From NCBI RefSeq assembly GCF_000798815.1, contig NZ_JTLD01000020.1:46192-110191 (forward strand): 64,000 bases of DNA, in the 5' to 3' direction. Source of the stretch: Alistipes sp. ZOR0009. Its GTDB lineage: Bacteria > Bacteroidota > Bacteroidia > Bacteroidales > ZOR0009. This document shows positions 8,672 to 17,796 of this stretch, one piece after another. Position numbers and translations under genes: made by a program. The notes below the pieces were generated by a model that worked only from the letters and a program-made list of their open reading frames with translations, ran no database searches and was not told the origin of the DNA. The number at the start of each line of letters is the position of its first letter. The stretch's first letter is position 1.

Positions 8672-9480
8672 AAAGAGGCTTCCTGATTACAAAAATTCAT
8701 AACCGTTTCAATAAATAAATCGAGCTGCTCTGCGTGTACCCAATGGCCAGCCTCAGGAATGTTTTCGAGCTTCGATTCGGGATAAAAAAGTTTTATTGCA
8801 GATTCATCTTCTTTACCAATATAGTCCGATTTTTCGCCTTTTATAAATAGAATGGGGAAATCTTTTTGACTTAAATGATCGGGGTTCGAAAGATCAAATC
8901 CATCCATAACATGCTCTATTTGCGTTGCAAGTATGTCTAGGTTTAGTTTCCATTGGAATTGATGTCCAACTCTCGTTAAATTTTTTAGGAGAAAACTTCT
9001 GACCCTTTCCGAAGGAACTCGTTCACTAAGAATTGTATCTGCTTCTTTTCTGCTTTCAATAATTTTAATAGGGAGATTTCTTAAAGACGAAATGATGTTT
9101 TTATGATCCAGCATATGCTGCTTATGGGGGGCATTGATATTTCCCAAAGGGGATATGTCCACAACGATCATACGCTGGATGAGTTCTGGGTTGCTAAGTC
9201 CGAGATGCATTACAACTTTGCCTCCCATAGAATGCCCCATTAGGATTGGGCTCTTTATATTATTCTCAAGAATGAAATCCTTTAAATCCTGAGACATCGC
9301 TTGGTAGCTGTGCTCCTCCGAGTGTGGCGAGTTGCCATGGTTGCGTAAGTCAACTAGGTAAAGGCTGAAGTGGTTTTCGAGTTTTTTGGCAACAGATAGC
9401 CAGTTGTCTGAAGAACCATAAAGGCCGTGTACGATAACAAGCGGCCATCCCTTGCCAAAATGTCGAAAAAATAGCTTCAT
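8668..9480 (-). CDS. alpha/beta hydrolase (YbfF-type esterase)
   Basis: A 270-residue cytosolic alpha/beta-hydrolase. The oxyanion segment HGLYGSSDNW is at residues 18-27, the nucleophile elbow GHSMGG places the catalytic Ser at 84, and the late AGHWVHAEQ provides the His. LVDLRNHGNSP after the third strand is typical of the YbfF/acyl-CoA esterase group. The substrate is not determinable from sequence. It starts at ATG 9480, directly abutting the pdxJ stop, so pdxJ and this gene form a unit. Confidence 0.87.
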   Translation of the reverse strand: MKLFFRHFGKGWPLVIVHGLYGSSDNWLSVAKKLENHFSLYLVDLRNHGNSPHSEEHSYQAMSQDLKDFILENNIKSPILMGHSMGGKVVMHLGLSNPELIQRMIVVDISPLGNINAPHKQHMLDHKNIISSLRNLPIKIIESRKEADTILSERVPSERVRSFLLKNLTRVGHQFQWKLNLDILATQIEHVMDGFDLSNPDHLSQKDFPILFIKGEKSDYIGKEDESAIKLFYPESKLENIPEAGHWVHAEQLDLFIETVMNFCNQEASF

Positions 9481-10194
9481 TTACTTAAGTTGGTTGAGGT
9501 ATTGTTTTACCGTTTCTTCCAAACCGAGATAAAGAGCGTCAGAAATTAGCGCGTGCCCTATCGAAACTTCAAGCAAACCGGGTATGTTTTTGTAGAAGTA
9601 GTTCAGGTTAAGAAGGCTCAAGTCGTGCCCCGCGTTAACTCCTAATCCTAACTTTTGCGCTTCAGCTGCGGCTTCTATGAAGGGTTTTATCGCTTTTTCT
9701 TTATCCAACGGGTAACTTGTTGCATATGGCTCGGTATATAGTTCGATGCGGTCTGTCCCCGTTTCGAGGGCATGCTGCACCATGCTAACCATTGGGTCTA
9801 CAAATAGCGACACGCGGATACCTTTATCCTTAAAGGTTTTTACAACATCGATAAGGAATGATTTGTTGGCTTGGGTATCCCATCCTGCGTTCGAGGTTAG
9901 TGCTGTAGGGGGATCGGGAACTAGAGTTACCTGTGTTGGTATTACTTCAAGTACCAAATCGATAAACTCTTTACAAGGGTATCCTTCGATATTAAATTCT
10001 GTTGTTACAATTTTCTTCAAATCTCTGACGTCTTGGTATCTGATGTGCCTCTCGTCAGGACGAGGATGAACTGTAATACCTTGAGATCCATATTTCTCGC
10101 AGTTAACAGCTGCGTCAACAACATTTGGTGTATTGCCACCTCTCGCATTTCGGATTGTAGCAATTTTATTTATATTTACACTAAGCTTTGTCAT
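9481..10194 (-). CDS. pdxJ: pyridoxine 5'-phosphate synthase
   Basis: A 237-residue TIM-barrel PdxJ, which condenses 1-deoxyxylulose 5-phosphate with 3-amino-2-oxopropyl phosphate in the DXP-dependent vitamin B6 route. Visible signatures are the N-terminal [15 protein letters not shown], the [14 protein letters not shown] substrate loop, and the C-terminal [17 protein letters not shown]. Length is normal. It is divergent from the CBS-domain gene, whose true start lies 47 bases away, so the two promoters share a very small space. It is followed directly by an esterase gene. Confidence 0.96.
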   Translation of the reverse strand: MTKLSVNINKIATIRNARGGNTPNVVDAAVNCEKYGSQGITVHPRPDERHIRYQDVRDLKKIVTTEFNIEGYPCKEFIDLVLEVIPTQVTLVPDPPTALTSNAGWDTQANKSFLIDVVKTFKDKGIRVSLFVDPMVSMVQHALETGTDRIELYTEPYATSYPLDKEKAIKPFIEAAAEAQKLGLGVNAGHDLSLLNLNYFYKNIPGLLEVSIGHALISDALYLGLEETVKQYLNQLK

Positions 10195-10241
10195 TGCTAA
10201 AATGTTCTGTGATTAGTGATGCAAATGTAGGAGAATTATTG

Positions 10242-10910
10242 ATGAAGTATTCTATCGACCTTATATCAGACATGGTTCCTGCGTTAAAACTTTCCGATAC
10301 GGGCGGTAAGGCTCTGACTCTTATGGAAGTTTTTAAGGTTTCGCATTTGCCTGTTGTTGATCGCCAGCAATTTTTGGGTCTAGTTTCTGAAAATAACGTT
10401 TTGGATATGAACGATCCTGATGTTCTCATCTCTGATTATAAGTTGGATGCGGATGGGACTTTTATAGGGAAAGATGTTCCTGCTTTTGAAGTGCTTTCGT
10501 TGGCTTCAGATAAAAACTTGTCGGTAATAACCGTGGTTGATCTGAATAGGCGGTATCTTGGTGCAATTCCTGTTTCGGATCTGCTGCTTTCGTTTGTAAA
10601 AGATTCTTCGCTGCATATGCAGGGTGGTATAATAGTATTGGAGGTCAATATTAAAGATTACTCGCTGTCCCATATTGCTCAAATAGTAGAGTCCAATGAC
10701 GCGAAGGTGCTAAATTCCTACGTTTTGCCGATTCCTGACTCTTCTCAGGTCGAAGTTGTCGTTAAGGTTAATACGGATGATCTGACCTCTATTTTGCAAA
10801 CATTCAATCGCTATAGCTATTTGGTTACTAATGTGTATAATGCCACAAATCAGATGGATGATATCCTAGATGATCGCTACGATCAGCTAATGAAATTCCT
10901 CGATTTATAA
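10242..10910 (+). CDS. CBS-domain protein upstream of nadK
   Basis: About 222 residues with two CBS motifs in the first 130 residues (one containing VFKVSHLPVVDRQQFLGLVSE, the other VITVVDLNRRYLGAIPVSDLL) and a C-terminal ACT-like ferredoxin fold (GGIIVLEVNIKDYSLSHIAQ). CBS pairs bind adenosyl ligands such as AMP or ATP. ATG 10242 is chosen as start because an upstream in-frame ATG would overlap the divergent pdxJ coding start. It sits 8 bases before nadK in an order conserved in Bacteroidota, so a regulatory link to NAD(P) metabolism is plausible but unproven. Confidence 0.85.
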   Translation: MKYSIDLISDMVPALKLSDTGGKALTLMEVFKVSHLPVVDRQQFLGLVSENNVLDMNDPDVLISDYKLDADGTFIGKDVPAFEVLSLASDKNLSVITVVDLNRRYLGAIPVSDLLLSFVKDSSLHMQGGIIVLEVNIKDYSLSHIAQIVESNDAKVLNSYVLPIPDSSQVEVVVKVNTDDLTSILQTFNRYSYLVTNVYNATNQMDDILDDRYDQLMKFLDL

Positions 10911-10918
10911 CTTTTACA

Positions 10919-11791
10919 ATGCAGGAAAAACTCCAAATTGCCGTGTACGGCAGAACGTTAGATAGTGCTAGAATTCCGGATGTTCTTCGCTTTATCACAC
11001 GGCTAAGTAGAGATTCCAATCTTTACATTCATAGCCAGTTTTTAGATTCACTAAATGGTCTTGATTTCAATTTTTTTAAGGAGTTTAATGGCGTTGCAGA
11101 TTTTCCACAGGTCGATTTGCTAATAAGTATTGGAGGTGATGGCACATTGTTGGATTGTGTTTCTTTCGTTCGCGACTCAGATATCCCTATCTGGGGTGTT
11201 AATATTGGGCGCTTGGGCTTTCTTACATTTACCTCTTTGGATGATGCAGAGGTCACATTTGATGCTATTCTTAAGGGTGATTACACCATTGAGTCGCGTT
11301 CTATGATCGAAGTTTCGGTTGATGGAATGCCTCCAGTTTTTTCGGCTGCGTTGAATGAGGTTACGGTACAGAAGCAAGATTCTTCGATGGTAACCGTGCA
11401 TGCGTATATTGATAATGAATTTTTGGGAACATATTGGGCTGATGGGGTTATTGTTGCAACGCCTACTGGCTCTACTGCTTATTCTTTGAGTATTGGAGGC
11501 CCAATTGTGACGCCAGATTCGAACGTTTTTACGTTATCTCCAATAGCTCCACATAACCTAAATATGCGTCCCTTAGTATTACCCGATACGTCAATTCTTC
11601 GTCTCGAAGTAGAGTCTCGTTTTGGCAATATTGTGTGGTCTATGGATAATAGCAGATTTGTGGCTCCAAGTGGAACTTCCTTGACGCTTCACAAGTCGAA
11701 GTCTCAAATTCGATTCATGAAGTTCAAGGGAAATAATTTTTGTATAAATCTGAGGAATAAGTTATTGTGGGGGTTTGATAAGCGAAACTAA
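10919..11791 (+). CDS. nadK: NAD kinase
   Basis: A 290-residue NAD kinase producing NADP. The diagnostic GGDGT is at residues 72-76 in ISIGGDGTLLD, followed by WGVNIGRLGFL, NEVTVQK and the second conserved block GVIVATPTGSTAYSLS. Length is typical. It lies 8 bases behind the CBS-domain gene and starts the conserved run leading through envelope genes to murI. Confidence 0.96.
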   Translation: MQEKLQIAVYGRTLDSARIPDVLRFITRLSRDSNLYIHSQFLDSLNGLDFNFFKEFNGVADFPQVDLLISIGGDGTLLDCVSFVRDSDIPIWGVNIGRLGFLTFTSLDDAEVTFDAILKGDYTIESRSMIEVSVDGMPPVFSAALNEVTVQKQDSSMVTVHAYIDNEFLGTYWADGVIVATPTGSTAYSLSIGGPIVTPDSNVFTLSPIAPHNLNMRPLVLPDTSILRLEVESRFGNIVWSMDNSRFVAPSGTSLTLHKSKSQIRFMKFKGNNFCINLRNKLLWGFDKRN

Positions 11792-11871
11792 TTGTTGTTG
11801 AGTTGATCTGGATGGAATTATCGTTTTTTATGATAGTTTTGTCATTTATGAGTGCATGGTGGAAGGAATAG

Positions 11872-12633
11872 ATGAGGAAGATACTTTTAGTAGTCACGCT
11901 GTTAGGGATTGTCTTCGTAGGGAAGGGGCAGTTGAACCGTAAATCGCTCGAAGAGTTCGGTTTGGGAGTTGCTGTCATTTCTGCCTATACTGACGTGGGA
12001 GGAACTAGCGGCTCGGGAGAAGGATTTGTCGATTTTTCAATATCGGCTCAGCGTCCAGGTGTTTTCTTCTATTATAAGAAAAATTTGGGGCGTAATTTTT
12101 CAGCAAAGGCTAATCTTCTGGTTGGCGTATTGGCTCGAAAAGACGATGGTTCGCGAAATGATAATAGAAAATTTGGGTTTACAACCCCATTTGCTGAAAT
12201 AGCAGGGATTGGCGTTTATTACATTGTTCCAGAAGAGGAACCATTTTTTTATCCATCTAAGATTCGAGGTGGTAAAAGTTGGAGTCGGAATGTGTACCCC
12301 TCTTTATACGTACAGGTTGGTCTTGGGGCACTATTTTACAAACCAATTCCGAATGAGAGTATGAAGGCTGCAATAAATGCGGGGTATGAAGGAGGCAGGG
12401 GTGTTACACCTTCGATACCGGTTGGACTTGGCTCAACTATTCCGGTTGCAAGGGATGTGCGCTTTTTGCTGGAGGCAAACTATGTATTTACGCTTACTGA
12501 TTATTTAGAAGGTTATAGTAACTCCAAGTATTCTAAGAATAAGGACATGTATTTTTCTTTTAATGTAGGCCTATCCTACCAAATTGGGAGTAAAAATGTA
12601 GGTTGGGGACGCTCTAAATATCGAAGACGTTAG
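11872..12633 (+). CDS. predicted outer-membrane beta-barrel protein
   Basis: A 253-residue protein with a signal peptide (about residues 1-19, ending GKGQ) followed by alternating amphipathic strands rich in Gly and aromatic residues, such as FAEIAGIGVYYIV, YPSLYVQVGLGALFY, and a closing strand MYFSFNVGLSYQIG. This is the profile of a small 8-10-strand outer-membrane barrel. I do not recognise a specific family. It lies between nadK and the DUF6089-like gene in the envelope-assembly run, which suggests a cell-surface role, but no activity can be inferred. Confidence 0.75.
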   Translation: MRKILLVVTLLGIVFVGKGQLNRKSLEEFGLGVAVISAYTDVGGTSGSGEGFVDFSISAQRPGVFFYYKKNLGRNFSAKANLLVGVLARKDDGSRNDNRKFGFTTPFAEIAGIGVYYIVPEEEPFFYPSKIRGGKSWSRNVYPSLYVQVGLGALFYKPIPNESMKAAINAGYEGGRGVTPSIPVGLGSTIPVARDVRFLLEANYVFTLTDYLEGYSNSKYSKNKDMYFSFNVGLSYQIGSKNVGWGRSKYRRR

Positions 12634-12642
12634 CAATAACAA

Positions 12643-13320
12643 TTGATAAAATTGAAAAGATCGCAATTTAGAAATATCACTACAATTGGCTGCTTTTTGC
12701 TGTTTTTACTAACTGCTTCTACTTCCTATGCTCAGGAGGTTCATGATATTGGTGTTCAAGGAGGTATAAGTACTTATCTTGGGGATTTTAACAATGTTAA
12801 TGTTTTTAAGTCTCCATCACCCTACCTTGGTGCTCATTATAGATATAACTTTGATGATTACAATGGGGTAAGAGTCTCTGCAAATGTCGGGCAGATTAGA
12901 GGTATTTCTGACAGCTATGAGCACTTTTTGCCTGGAATTCCTCCTGTAAAAGAATTTAGTGAACTATTTTTTGATCTAGACGTAAAATATGAGGTAAACT
13001 TCCGTCCTTTTAATCCGCTAACCTCTCGACATGAGTTTTTTTCACCATATTTGTTGGTCGGAATTGCCGCCTACTACTATAACGGGAATATGCTACCTGC
13101 GATCCCTTTCGGAGCGGGTGTAAAAGTCGCCGCAACGCGAAGAATAACGTTAGGTTTAGAAATGCAGCTGTCGAAAACATTTAACGATGAGTTGGATTTC
13201 TATAAAAATGTAGGTAATAAAAGTTCATTTATTAGCAATAACGACTGGTTTTTTACATGCGGATTCGTATTTTCGTACCGCCTGAATTTAGGACAGAAAA
13301 TATGTCCTGTTTACTTATAA
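12643..13320 (+). CDS. DUF6089-like outer-membrane protein
   Basis: About 225 residues with a signal peptide ending near TSYAQ and a beta-barrel-like body. The segment DIGVQGGISTYLGDFN just after the signal peptide and the later YLGAHYRYNF are typical of the DUF6089 family that precedes uppS and bamA in many Bacteroidota. No ATG is available: TTG 12643 or TTG 12652 must be used, the second giving a more usual Lys-Arg-rich n-region. It lies 9 bases after the preceding barrel gene and 6 bases before uppS. The function is unknown; the barrel-assembly neighbourhood suggests an envelope role. Confidence 0.8.
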   Translation: MIKLKRSQFRNITTIGCFLLFLLTASTSYAQEVHDIGVQGGISTYLGDFNNVNVFKSPSPYLGAHYRYNFDDYNGVRVSANVGQIRGISDSYEHFLPGIPPVKEFSELFFDLDVKYEVNFRPFNPLTSRHEFFSPYLLVGIAAYYYNGNMLPAIPFGAGVKVAATRRITLGLEMQLSKTFNDELDFYKNVGNKSSFISNNDWFFTCGFVFSYRLNLGQKICPVYL

Positions 13321-13326
13321 TATAGA

Positions 13327-14076
13327 ATGGATAATATGTTAATTTCGTCTGTCGATAAATGTAGGTTGCCTCAGCACGTCGCAATTATCATGGACGGTAA
13401 TGGAAGATGGGCCAAAAAACTTGGTAATCAGCGCCTATTTGGCCATAGAAAAGGGGTTAACTCTGTAAATGCTGCAGTTGAAATATCAACAGAACTGGGT
13501 ATTAAGCACCTTACTTTATATGCATTTTCCACAGAAAATTGGTCTCGACCCAAAGATGAGGTGGATGGGCTAATGTCTTTATTGGTCTCCACAATTCAAG
13601 ATCAAACCCCCAAACTAAATAAGAATAACATCAGGCTTAACGCTATCGGCGATCTTGATTCTTTACCGGCAGCTGTTAATAAAAAGCTGATGAATGCGAT
13701 CGAAAAAACATCTCAGAATACAGGACTTGTTCTTACCTTGGCGTTGAGCTATAGCGCAAGGTGGGAAATAATTAATGCTGTAAAAGAAATTTGTAAGGAG
13801 GTGCAGCAAGGGAAACTCGACGTTGAAGCAATAAACGAGCAATCCTTCCCGTTATACCTTACAACACGAGAAATGCCCGACCCTGAGCTTATTATTAGAA
13901 CTAGTGGGGAACAGCGTATTAGCAACTTTTTGCTTTGGCAATGCGCTTATTCGGAATTTTACTTCTCGCCTGTTTTGTGGCCCGACTTCACGAAAGAGGA
14001 ATTTATTAAAGCCATTGTTGACTACCAAGGTAGAGAACGTAGATTTGGCAAAACAAGTGATCAGGTAAAGGTATAA
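13327..14076 (+). CDS. uppS: isoprenyl transferase (undecaprenyl diphosphate synthase)
   Basis: A 249-residue cis-prenyltransferase that makes the C55 lipid carrier for peptidoglycan and glycan export. The catalytic Asp is D23 in IIMDGNGRWAKK, followed by FGHRKG, LYAFSTENWSRP, and the C-terminal RTSGEQRISNFLLWQ and ELYFSP-like region. Length is standard. It is 6 bases behind the DUF6089-like gene and 22 bases before bamA, consistent with one envelope transcript. Confidence 0.97.
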   Translation: MDNMLISSVDKCRLPQHVAIIMDGNGRWAKKLGNQRLFGHRKGVNSVNAAVEISTELGIKHLTLYAFSTENWSRPKDEVDGLMSLLVSTIQDQTPKLNKNNIRLNAIGDLDSLPAAVNKKLMNAIEKTSQNTGLVLTLALSYSARWEIINAVKEICKEVQQGKLDVEAINEQSFPLYLTTREMPDPELIIRTSGEQRISNFLLWQCAYSEFYFSPVLWPDFTKEEFIKAIVDYQGRERRFGKTSDQVKV

Positions 14077-14098
14077 GTTTAACTTCATTATCATCGTA

Positions 14099-16627
14099 AT
14101 GCACAAAAGAGTATTTTTTCTCTTGCTATCGCTGCTGGTTTTTGGCAAGGTATTCGCTCAGGATCAGGCTGTACATAATTTAACTGTAAATTATGAAAAA
14201 CCTCAGAAATATGTGGTTCAGGATATTACCATCGAAGGTATAAAGTATCTTGATCCAGATCTCTATTTAGGGGTGACTGGAATTTCTAAAGGTGACACAA
14301 TTACCATTCCTGGTGAAGAATTTGCTCGTGCCATAAAAAAGCTATGGGAGCAGGACTTGTTTGGTGATGTTAAAATTAATGCCTCTAAAATAGACGGAGA
14401 TAAAATTTGGTTAACCATTAGCCTAACAGAAAAACCTCGATTGTACAATTGGGATATCAAAGGTGCTAAAAAATCGGAAGTTACCGATCTTAATGAGAAG
14501 CTGAAACTTAAAAGAGGGACAACCATTACCGATTTTATGCTAACCACCACTACTGATATAATTAAGAAGTACTACATAAATAAGGGTTTTTTAAATGTTG
14601 ATGTTAATGTTACTCAAACTGCGGATACGGTTGTTAAAAATACAGAGCACTTGGTGTTTAATGTAACAAAGAACAAGAAAGTTAAAATTAAGGATATTGA
14701 TTTTGAAGGAAATAAGCATTACACCGACGAACGTTTGCGTAGAGCGCTAAAGAAAACCCACCGACGCGATTGGAATATCTTCAATGTGTCGAAATTCATA
14801 AAGAGCGACTACGAAAATGATAAGAAGGAACTTATAGATTTTTATACTCAAAAGGGATACCGTGATGCTAAGATTGTAGAGGATTCTATTTATAAGGTTA
14901 GCAACGAGAGAATCGGGATCAAAATTAAGATTGATGAAGGGAACCGCTACTATTTCCGAAATGTAGTTTGGATTGGTAACACAAAGAATACGGCAGAGGA
15001 GTTGATGACTCTGCTAAAGATTAAAAAGGGTGATCCATACGACAGGGTTGCCTTAGATAAGCGTCTGAATACCGACGAAGAATCTGTAGCAAGCATTTAT
15101 CAGAATCAAGGTTACCTATTCTTTAATGCGACACCTGTAGAGGTTCGGGTGGATAACGATTCTGTTGATGTTGAAATAAGAATGACAGAGGGTAAGCCTG
15201 CTACAATTTCTTACATTAGCATCGCTGGTAATGATAGAACTAATGAGCATGTTATTCGTCGTGAAATTTTAACAAAACCAGGCGATCTCTATAGGAAGGA
15301 TAATGTGATTAATACCATCCGCTATTTAGGCCAGTTAGGTCACTTTGATGCAGAAAAGTTAGGGGAAGGAATTCAAATGGATCCCAACCAACAGGAAAGC
15401 ACCGTAGGAATAAAGTATACCGTTAACGAGAAATCTAACGACCAGTTAGAACTTTCTGGAGGATGGGGTGGAAATATGTTTGTAGGATCTGTAGGGCTCC
15501 GTTTTAACAACTTTTCTGCGCGACGAATTTTTGAAAAAGGAGCTTGGAGACCAATTCCAACAGGGGATAGCCAGTCGTTGTCTCTTCGCGCTCAAACGAA
15601 TGGATCTTACTATAAAGCATTTTCTGCAAGTTTTACAGAACCTTGGTTAGGAGGGAAAAAGCCGCAGTCACTTTCTGTGTCGCTATACTATCAGGTGCAA
15701 AATAATAGCTATTCATACTTTGTAAAAAGCGATCAATTCTTTAAGGTAATCGGAGGTTCTGTTGGTTTAGGACGACGTCTTACATGGCCCGACAACTTCT
15801 TTACTTTTTCAAATTCGGTGAATGTGGAAATTTATAAGTTAAAGCAATGGCAGTCATTTATTATAGAGGATGGAACCGCTGCAAATATCAGCTTATCTAC
15901 AGCTTTGTCTCGAAATTCAACAAACAATCCTATTTATCCTCGTGGTGGTTCGGATGTGTCGCTTTCATTAAAAATGACCTTGCCTTACTCTCTACTTAAT
16001 GGAAAAGATTATGGAGATAATAGCCAAATGACGAATAAGGAACGTTACCGTTGGATTGAGTATTATAAGGTTGGATTTAAGGGCGTTTTCTACCATAATG
16101 TATGGAAGGATATGGTTTTAGCCTTACGTGCCCAGTTTGGCTACCTCGGAATGTATAACTCTAAGTATGGATATTCTCCTTTTGAAGGCTTTATTGTAGG
16201 TGGTGATGGACTTAGCGGATATGCTCTTTATGGAACAGAAACCGTTGGTCTTAGAGGATATGAGAACGAATCGGTGACTCCAAAGTATTACTACAAGACA
16301 ACAGATCCAGATCCGCAAAAAAATAGACGCTGGCTAAATAATGCTAACGTATACGATAAATTTAGCGCAGAACTTCGTTACCCAATTACGTTAACGCCTC
16401 AGTCTTCTATTTATGTATTAGGATTTTTTGAGGCTGGAAATGCTTGGCAGGATATGAAGTATTTTAACCCATATCAGATGGTAAGATCTGCAGGTGTTGG
16501 TGCTCGTATTTTCCTTCCAATGATTGGAATGCTAGGTATAGACTGGGCTTATGGCTTTGATAAGCCTGCTGCAAACCCAAGTGCAGGAGGAAGCAACTTC
16601 CACTTTGTAATTGGAATGCCAATGTAA
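14099..16627 (+). CDS. bamA: outer membrane protein assembly factor BamA
   Basis: An 842-residue Omp85 protein, the central insertase for outer-membrane barrels. A signal peptide ends at VFAQ (residue 21); residues 30-430 contain about five POTRA repeats (recognisable strands such as GNKHYTDERLRRAL and GNDRTNEHVIRREIL); the rest is the 16-strand barrel. The barrel carries the conserved VGGDGLSGY and TVGLRGYEN region corresponding to the lid-loop VRGF motif. The C-terminal strand ends NFHFVIGMPM, with an aromatic residue near the end. It is followed after 11 bases by the first ompH/skp gene. Confidence 0.96.
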   Translation: MHKRVFFLLLSLLVFGKVFAQDQAVHNLTVNYEKPQKYVVQDITIEGIKYLDPDLYLGVTGISKGDTITIPGEEFARAIKKLWEQDLFGDVKINASKIDGDKIWLTISLTEKPRLYNWDIKGAKKSEVTDLNEKLKLKRGTTITDFMLTTTTDIIKKYYINKGFLNVDVNVTQTADTVVKNTEHLVFNVTKNKKVKIKDIDFEGNKHYTDERLRRALKKTHRRDWNIFNVSKFIKSDYENDKKELIDFYTQKGYRDAKIVEDSIYKVSNERIGIKIKIDEGNRYYFRNVVWIGNTKNTAEELMTLLKIKKGDPYDRVALDKRLNTDEESVASIYQNQGYLFFNATPVEVRVDNDSVDVEIRMTEGKPATISYISIAGNDRTNEHVIRREILTKPGDLYRKDNVINTIRYLGQLGHFDAEKLGEGIQMDPNQQESTVGIKYTVNEKSNDQLELSGGWGGNMFVGSVGLRFNNFSARRIFEKGAWRPIPTGDSQSLSLRAQTNGSYYKAFSASFTEPWLGGKKPQSLSVSLYYQVQNNSYSYFVKSDQFFKVIGGSVGLGRRLTWPDNFFTFSNSVNVEIYKLKQWQSFIIEDGTAANISLSTALSRNSTNNPIYPRGGSDVSLSLKMTLPYSLLNGKDYGDNSQMTNKERYRWIEYYKVGFKGVFYHNVWKDMVLALRAQFGYLGMYNSKYGYSPFEGFIVGGDGLSGYALYGTETVGLRGYENESVTPKYYYKTTDPDPQKNRRWLNNANVYDKFSAELRYPITLTPQSSIYVLGFFEAGNAWQDMKYFNPYQMVRSAGVGARIFLPMIGMLGIDWAYGFDKPAANPSAGGSNFHFVIGMPM

Positions 16628-16638
16628 TTCTTTGTACG

Positions 16639-17148
16639 ATGAAAAAAATACTACTTTTAGCCTGTTTGTTTGCTATTTGTTCTGTTGCTTTTTCGCAGAA
16701 ATATGCTGTGGTGGATTCTGATTATATCCTTAAAAAGATTCCAAACTACAAGGCAGCATTAGAGCAGTTGGATAAATTATCTCAGCAGTACCAGAAGGAT
16801 GTAGAGAGGCGATTTGACGAGGTAGATCAGGCGTATAAAGCATTTCAGGCTGAGAAAGTATTGCTGACAGAAGCCATGAAGAAGACTCGGGAAATGGAGC
16901 TTCAAGCAAAAGAGGCTTCAGCGAGTGAATTGCAACGAAAATATTTTGGTCCAGAAGGACTTATGTTTAAAAAACGAGAGGAATTACTTAAACCCTTTTA
17001 TGATCAAATATTCAACGCGGTTAAGGAAGTTGCAAACGAAGGTTCTTTCTCCCTTATTTTAGATAAGGCAAATAATCCTTCGGTGCTTTTTGTAAGTCCT
17101 AAAAGCGATAAAAGTGATGAGGTCTTACAGAAATTAGGGTATAAGTAA
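16639..17148 (+). CDS. OmpH/Skp-family periplasmic chaperone, copy 1
   Basis: A 169-residue Skp-like protein with a signal peptide (MKKILLLACLFAICSVAFSQ) and a long central alpha-helical hairpin (about residues 45-115) rich in Lys, Glu, Gln and Ala. The N-terminal strand YAVVDSDYILKKIPNY and C-terminal strand FSLILDKANNPSVLFVS form the trimerisation core. Skp holds unfolded outer-membrane proteins on the way to BamA. It lies 11 bases after bamA and is followed by a paralogue; tandem ompH genes are usual in Bacteroidota. Confidence 0.92.
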   Translation: MKKILLLACLFAICSVAFSQKYAVVDSDYILKKIPNYKAALEQLDKLSQQYQKDVERRFDEVDQAYKAFQAEKVLLTEAMKKTREMELQAKEASASELQRKYFGPEGLMFKKREELLKPFYDQIFNAVKEVANEGSFSLILDKANNPSVLFVSPKSDKSDEVLQKLGYK

Positions 17149-17160
17149 ATTTTGAAAATG

Positions 17161-17168
17161 TATATTTG
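17161..17168 (+). promoter_or_regulatory. putative -7 box (TATATTTG) before second ompH
   Basis: TATATTTG fits TAnnTTTG and lies 26 bases before the ATG at 17194. This may be an internal promoter giving extra expression of the second skp copy. No clear -33 TTG at standard spacing. Confidence 0.35.
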
Positions 17169-17193
17169 CGTAAAACGAAAACGAATTTTAAAG

Positions 17194-17742
17194 ATGAAAA
17201 ACGGAATTAAAGCGCTTCTACTAGTATGTTGCGTGCTATTCGGAAGCGTAGCTTTCGGGCAAAACCTAAAATTTGGTGTTATTAATTCTCAGGAAATTAT
17301 TTCTAAGATGCCAGAAAGAGATTCTGCAGAAGCCAAATTAATGAAATTGAGAACAGAACTTGGAAATCAAATTGAATCATTGCAAGTTGAGTTTAACCAA
17401 AAGTATCAAGCATACGCTCAAGGACGCGAAAAGATGGCAGACCTAGTTCGCCAGACTAAAGAAAAGGAGTTGTCCGATCTTCAAAATCGCATTCAAGAGT
17501 ACGGTCAAAACGCAGAGCAAGAGTTGTCTAAGCAGCAAGCCGCTCTTCTTAAACCTATTGTAGATAAGATAAATGAGGCTATTAAAGCTGTTGGCAAAGC
17601 TAATGGGTTTGCTTACATTTTTGATACAGCAATTCCAAGCCTTGCTTACTATGATGCAGCACAGGCTGTAGATGTATTGCCTTTGGTTGTTAAGCAATTA
17701 GGCATTAAGGAAAAACCAGCAGCGGCAACTCCTAAGAAATAA
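17194..17742 (+). CDS. OmpH/Skp-family periplasmic chaperone, copy 2
   Basis: A 182-residue Skp-like chaperone. ATG 17194 is chosen because it starts a clean signal peptide (MKNGIKALLLVCCVLFGSVAFGQ); an in-frame TTG 42 bases upstream would put a charged tail before it. Core strand LKFGVINSQEIISKMPERD is followed by helical residues 50-125 and the C-terminal strand FAYIFDTAIPSLAYYD. A Pro/Ala/Lys tail ends it. It is a paralogue of the preceding gene and is closed by a terminator 22 bases downstream. Confidence 0.92.
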   Translation: MKNGIKALLLVCCVLFGSVAFGQNLKFGVINSQEIISKMPERDSAEAKLMKLRTELGNQIESLQVEFNQKYQAYAQGREKMADLVRQTKEKELSDLQNRIQEYGQNAEQELSKQQAALLKPIVDKINEAIKAVGKANGFAYIFDTAIPSLAYYDAAQAVDVLPLVVKQLGIKEKPAAATPKK

Positions 17743-17763
17743 GGAAGAATATTTATACCTTTG

Positions 17764-17785
17764 AGCCATCCTGAAAAGGATGGCT
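17764..17785 (+). terminator. terminator after second ompH
   Basis: Arms agccatcct (17764-17772) and aggatggct (17777-17785) with GAAA loop, then TTTTT. It lies between ompH and murI and argues that murI translation begins after it, not at an in-frame TTG inside the region. Confidence 0.8.
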
Positions 17786-17796
17786 TTTTTGTTTCT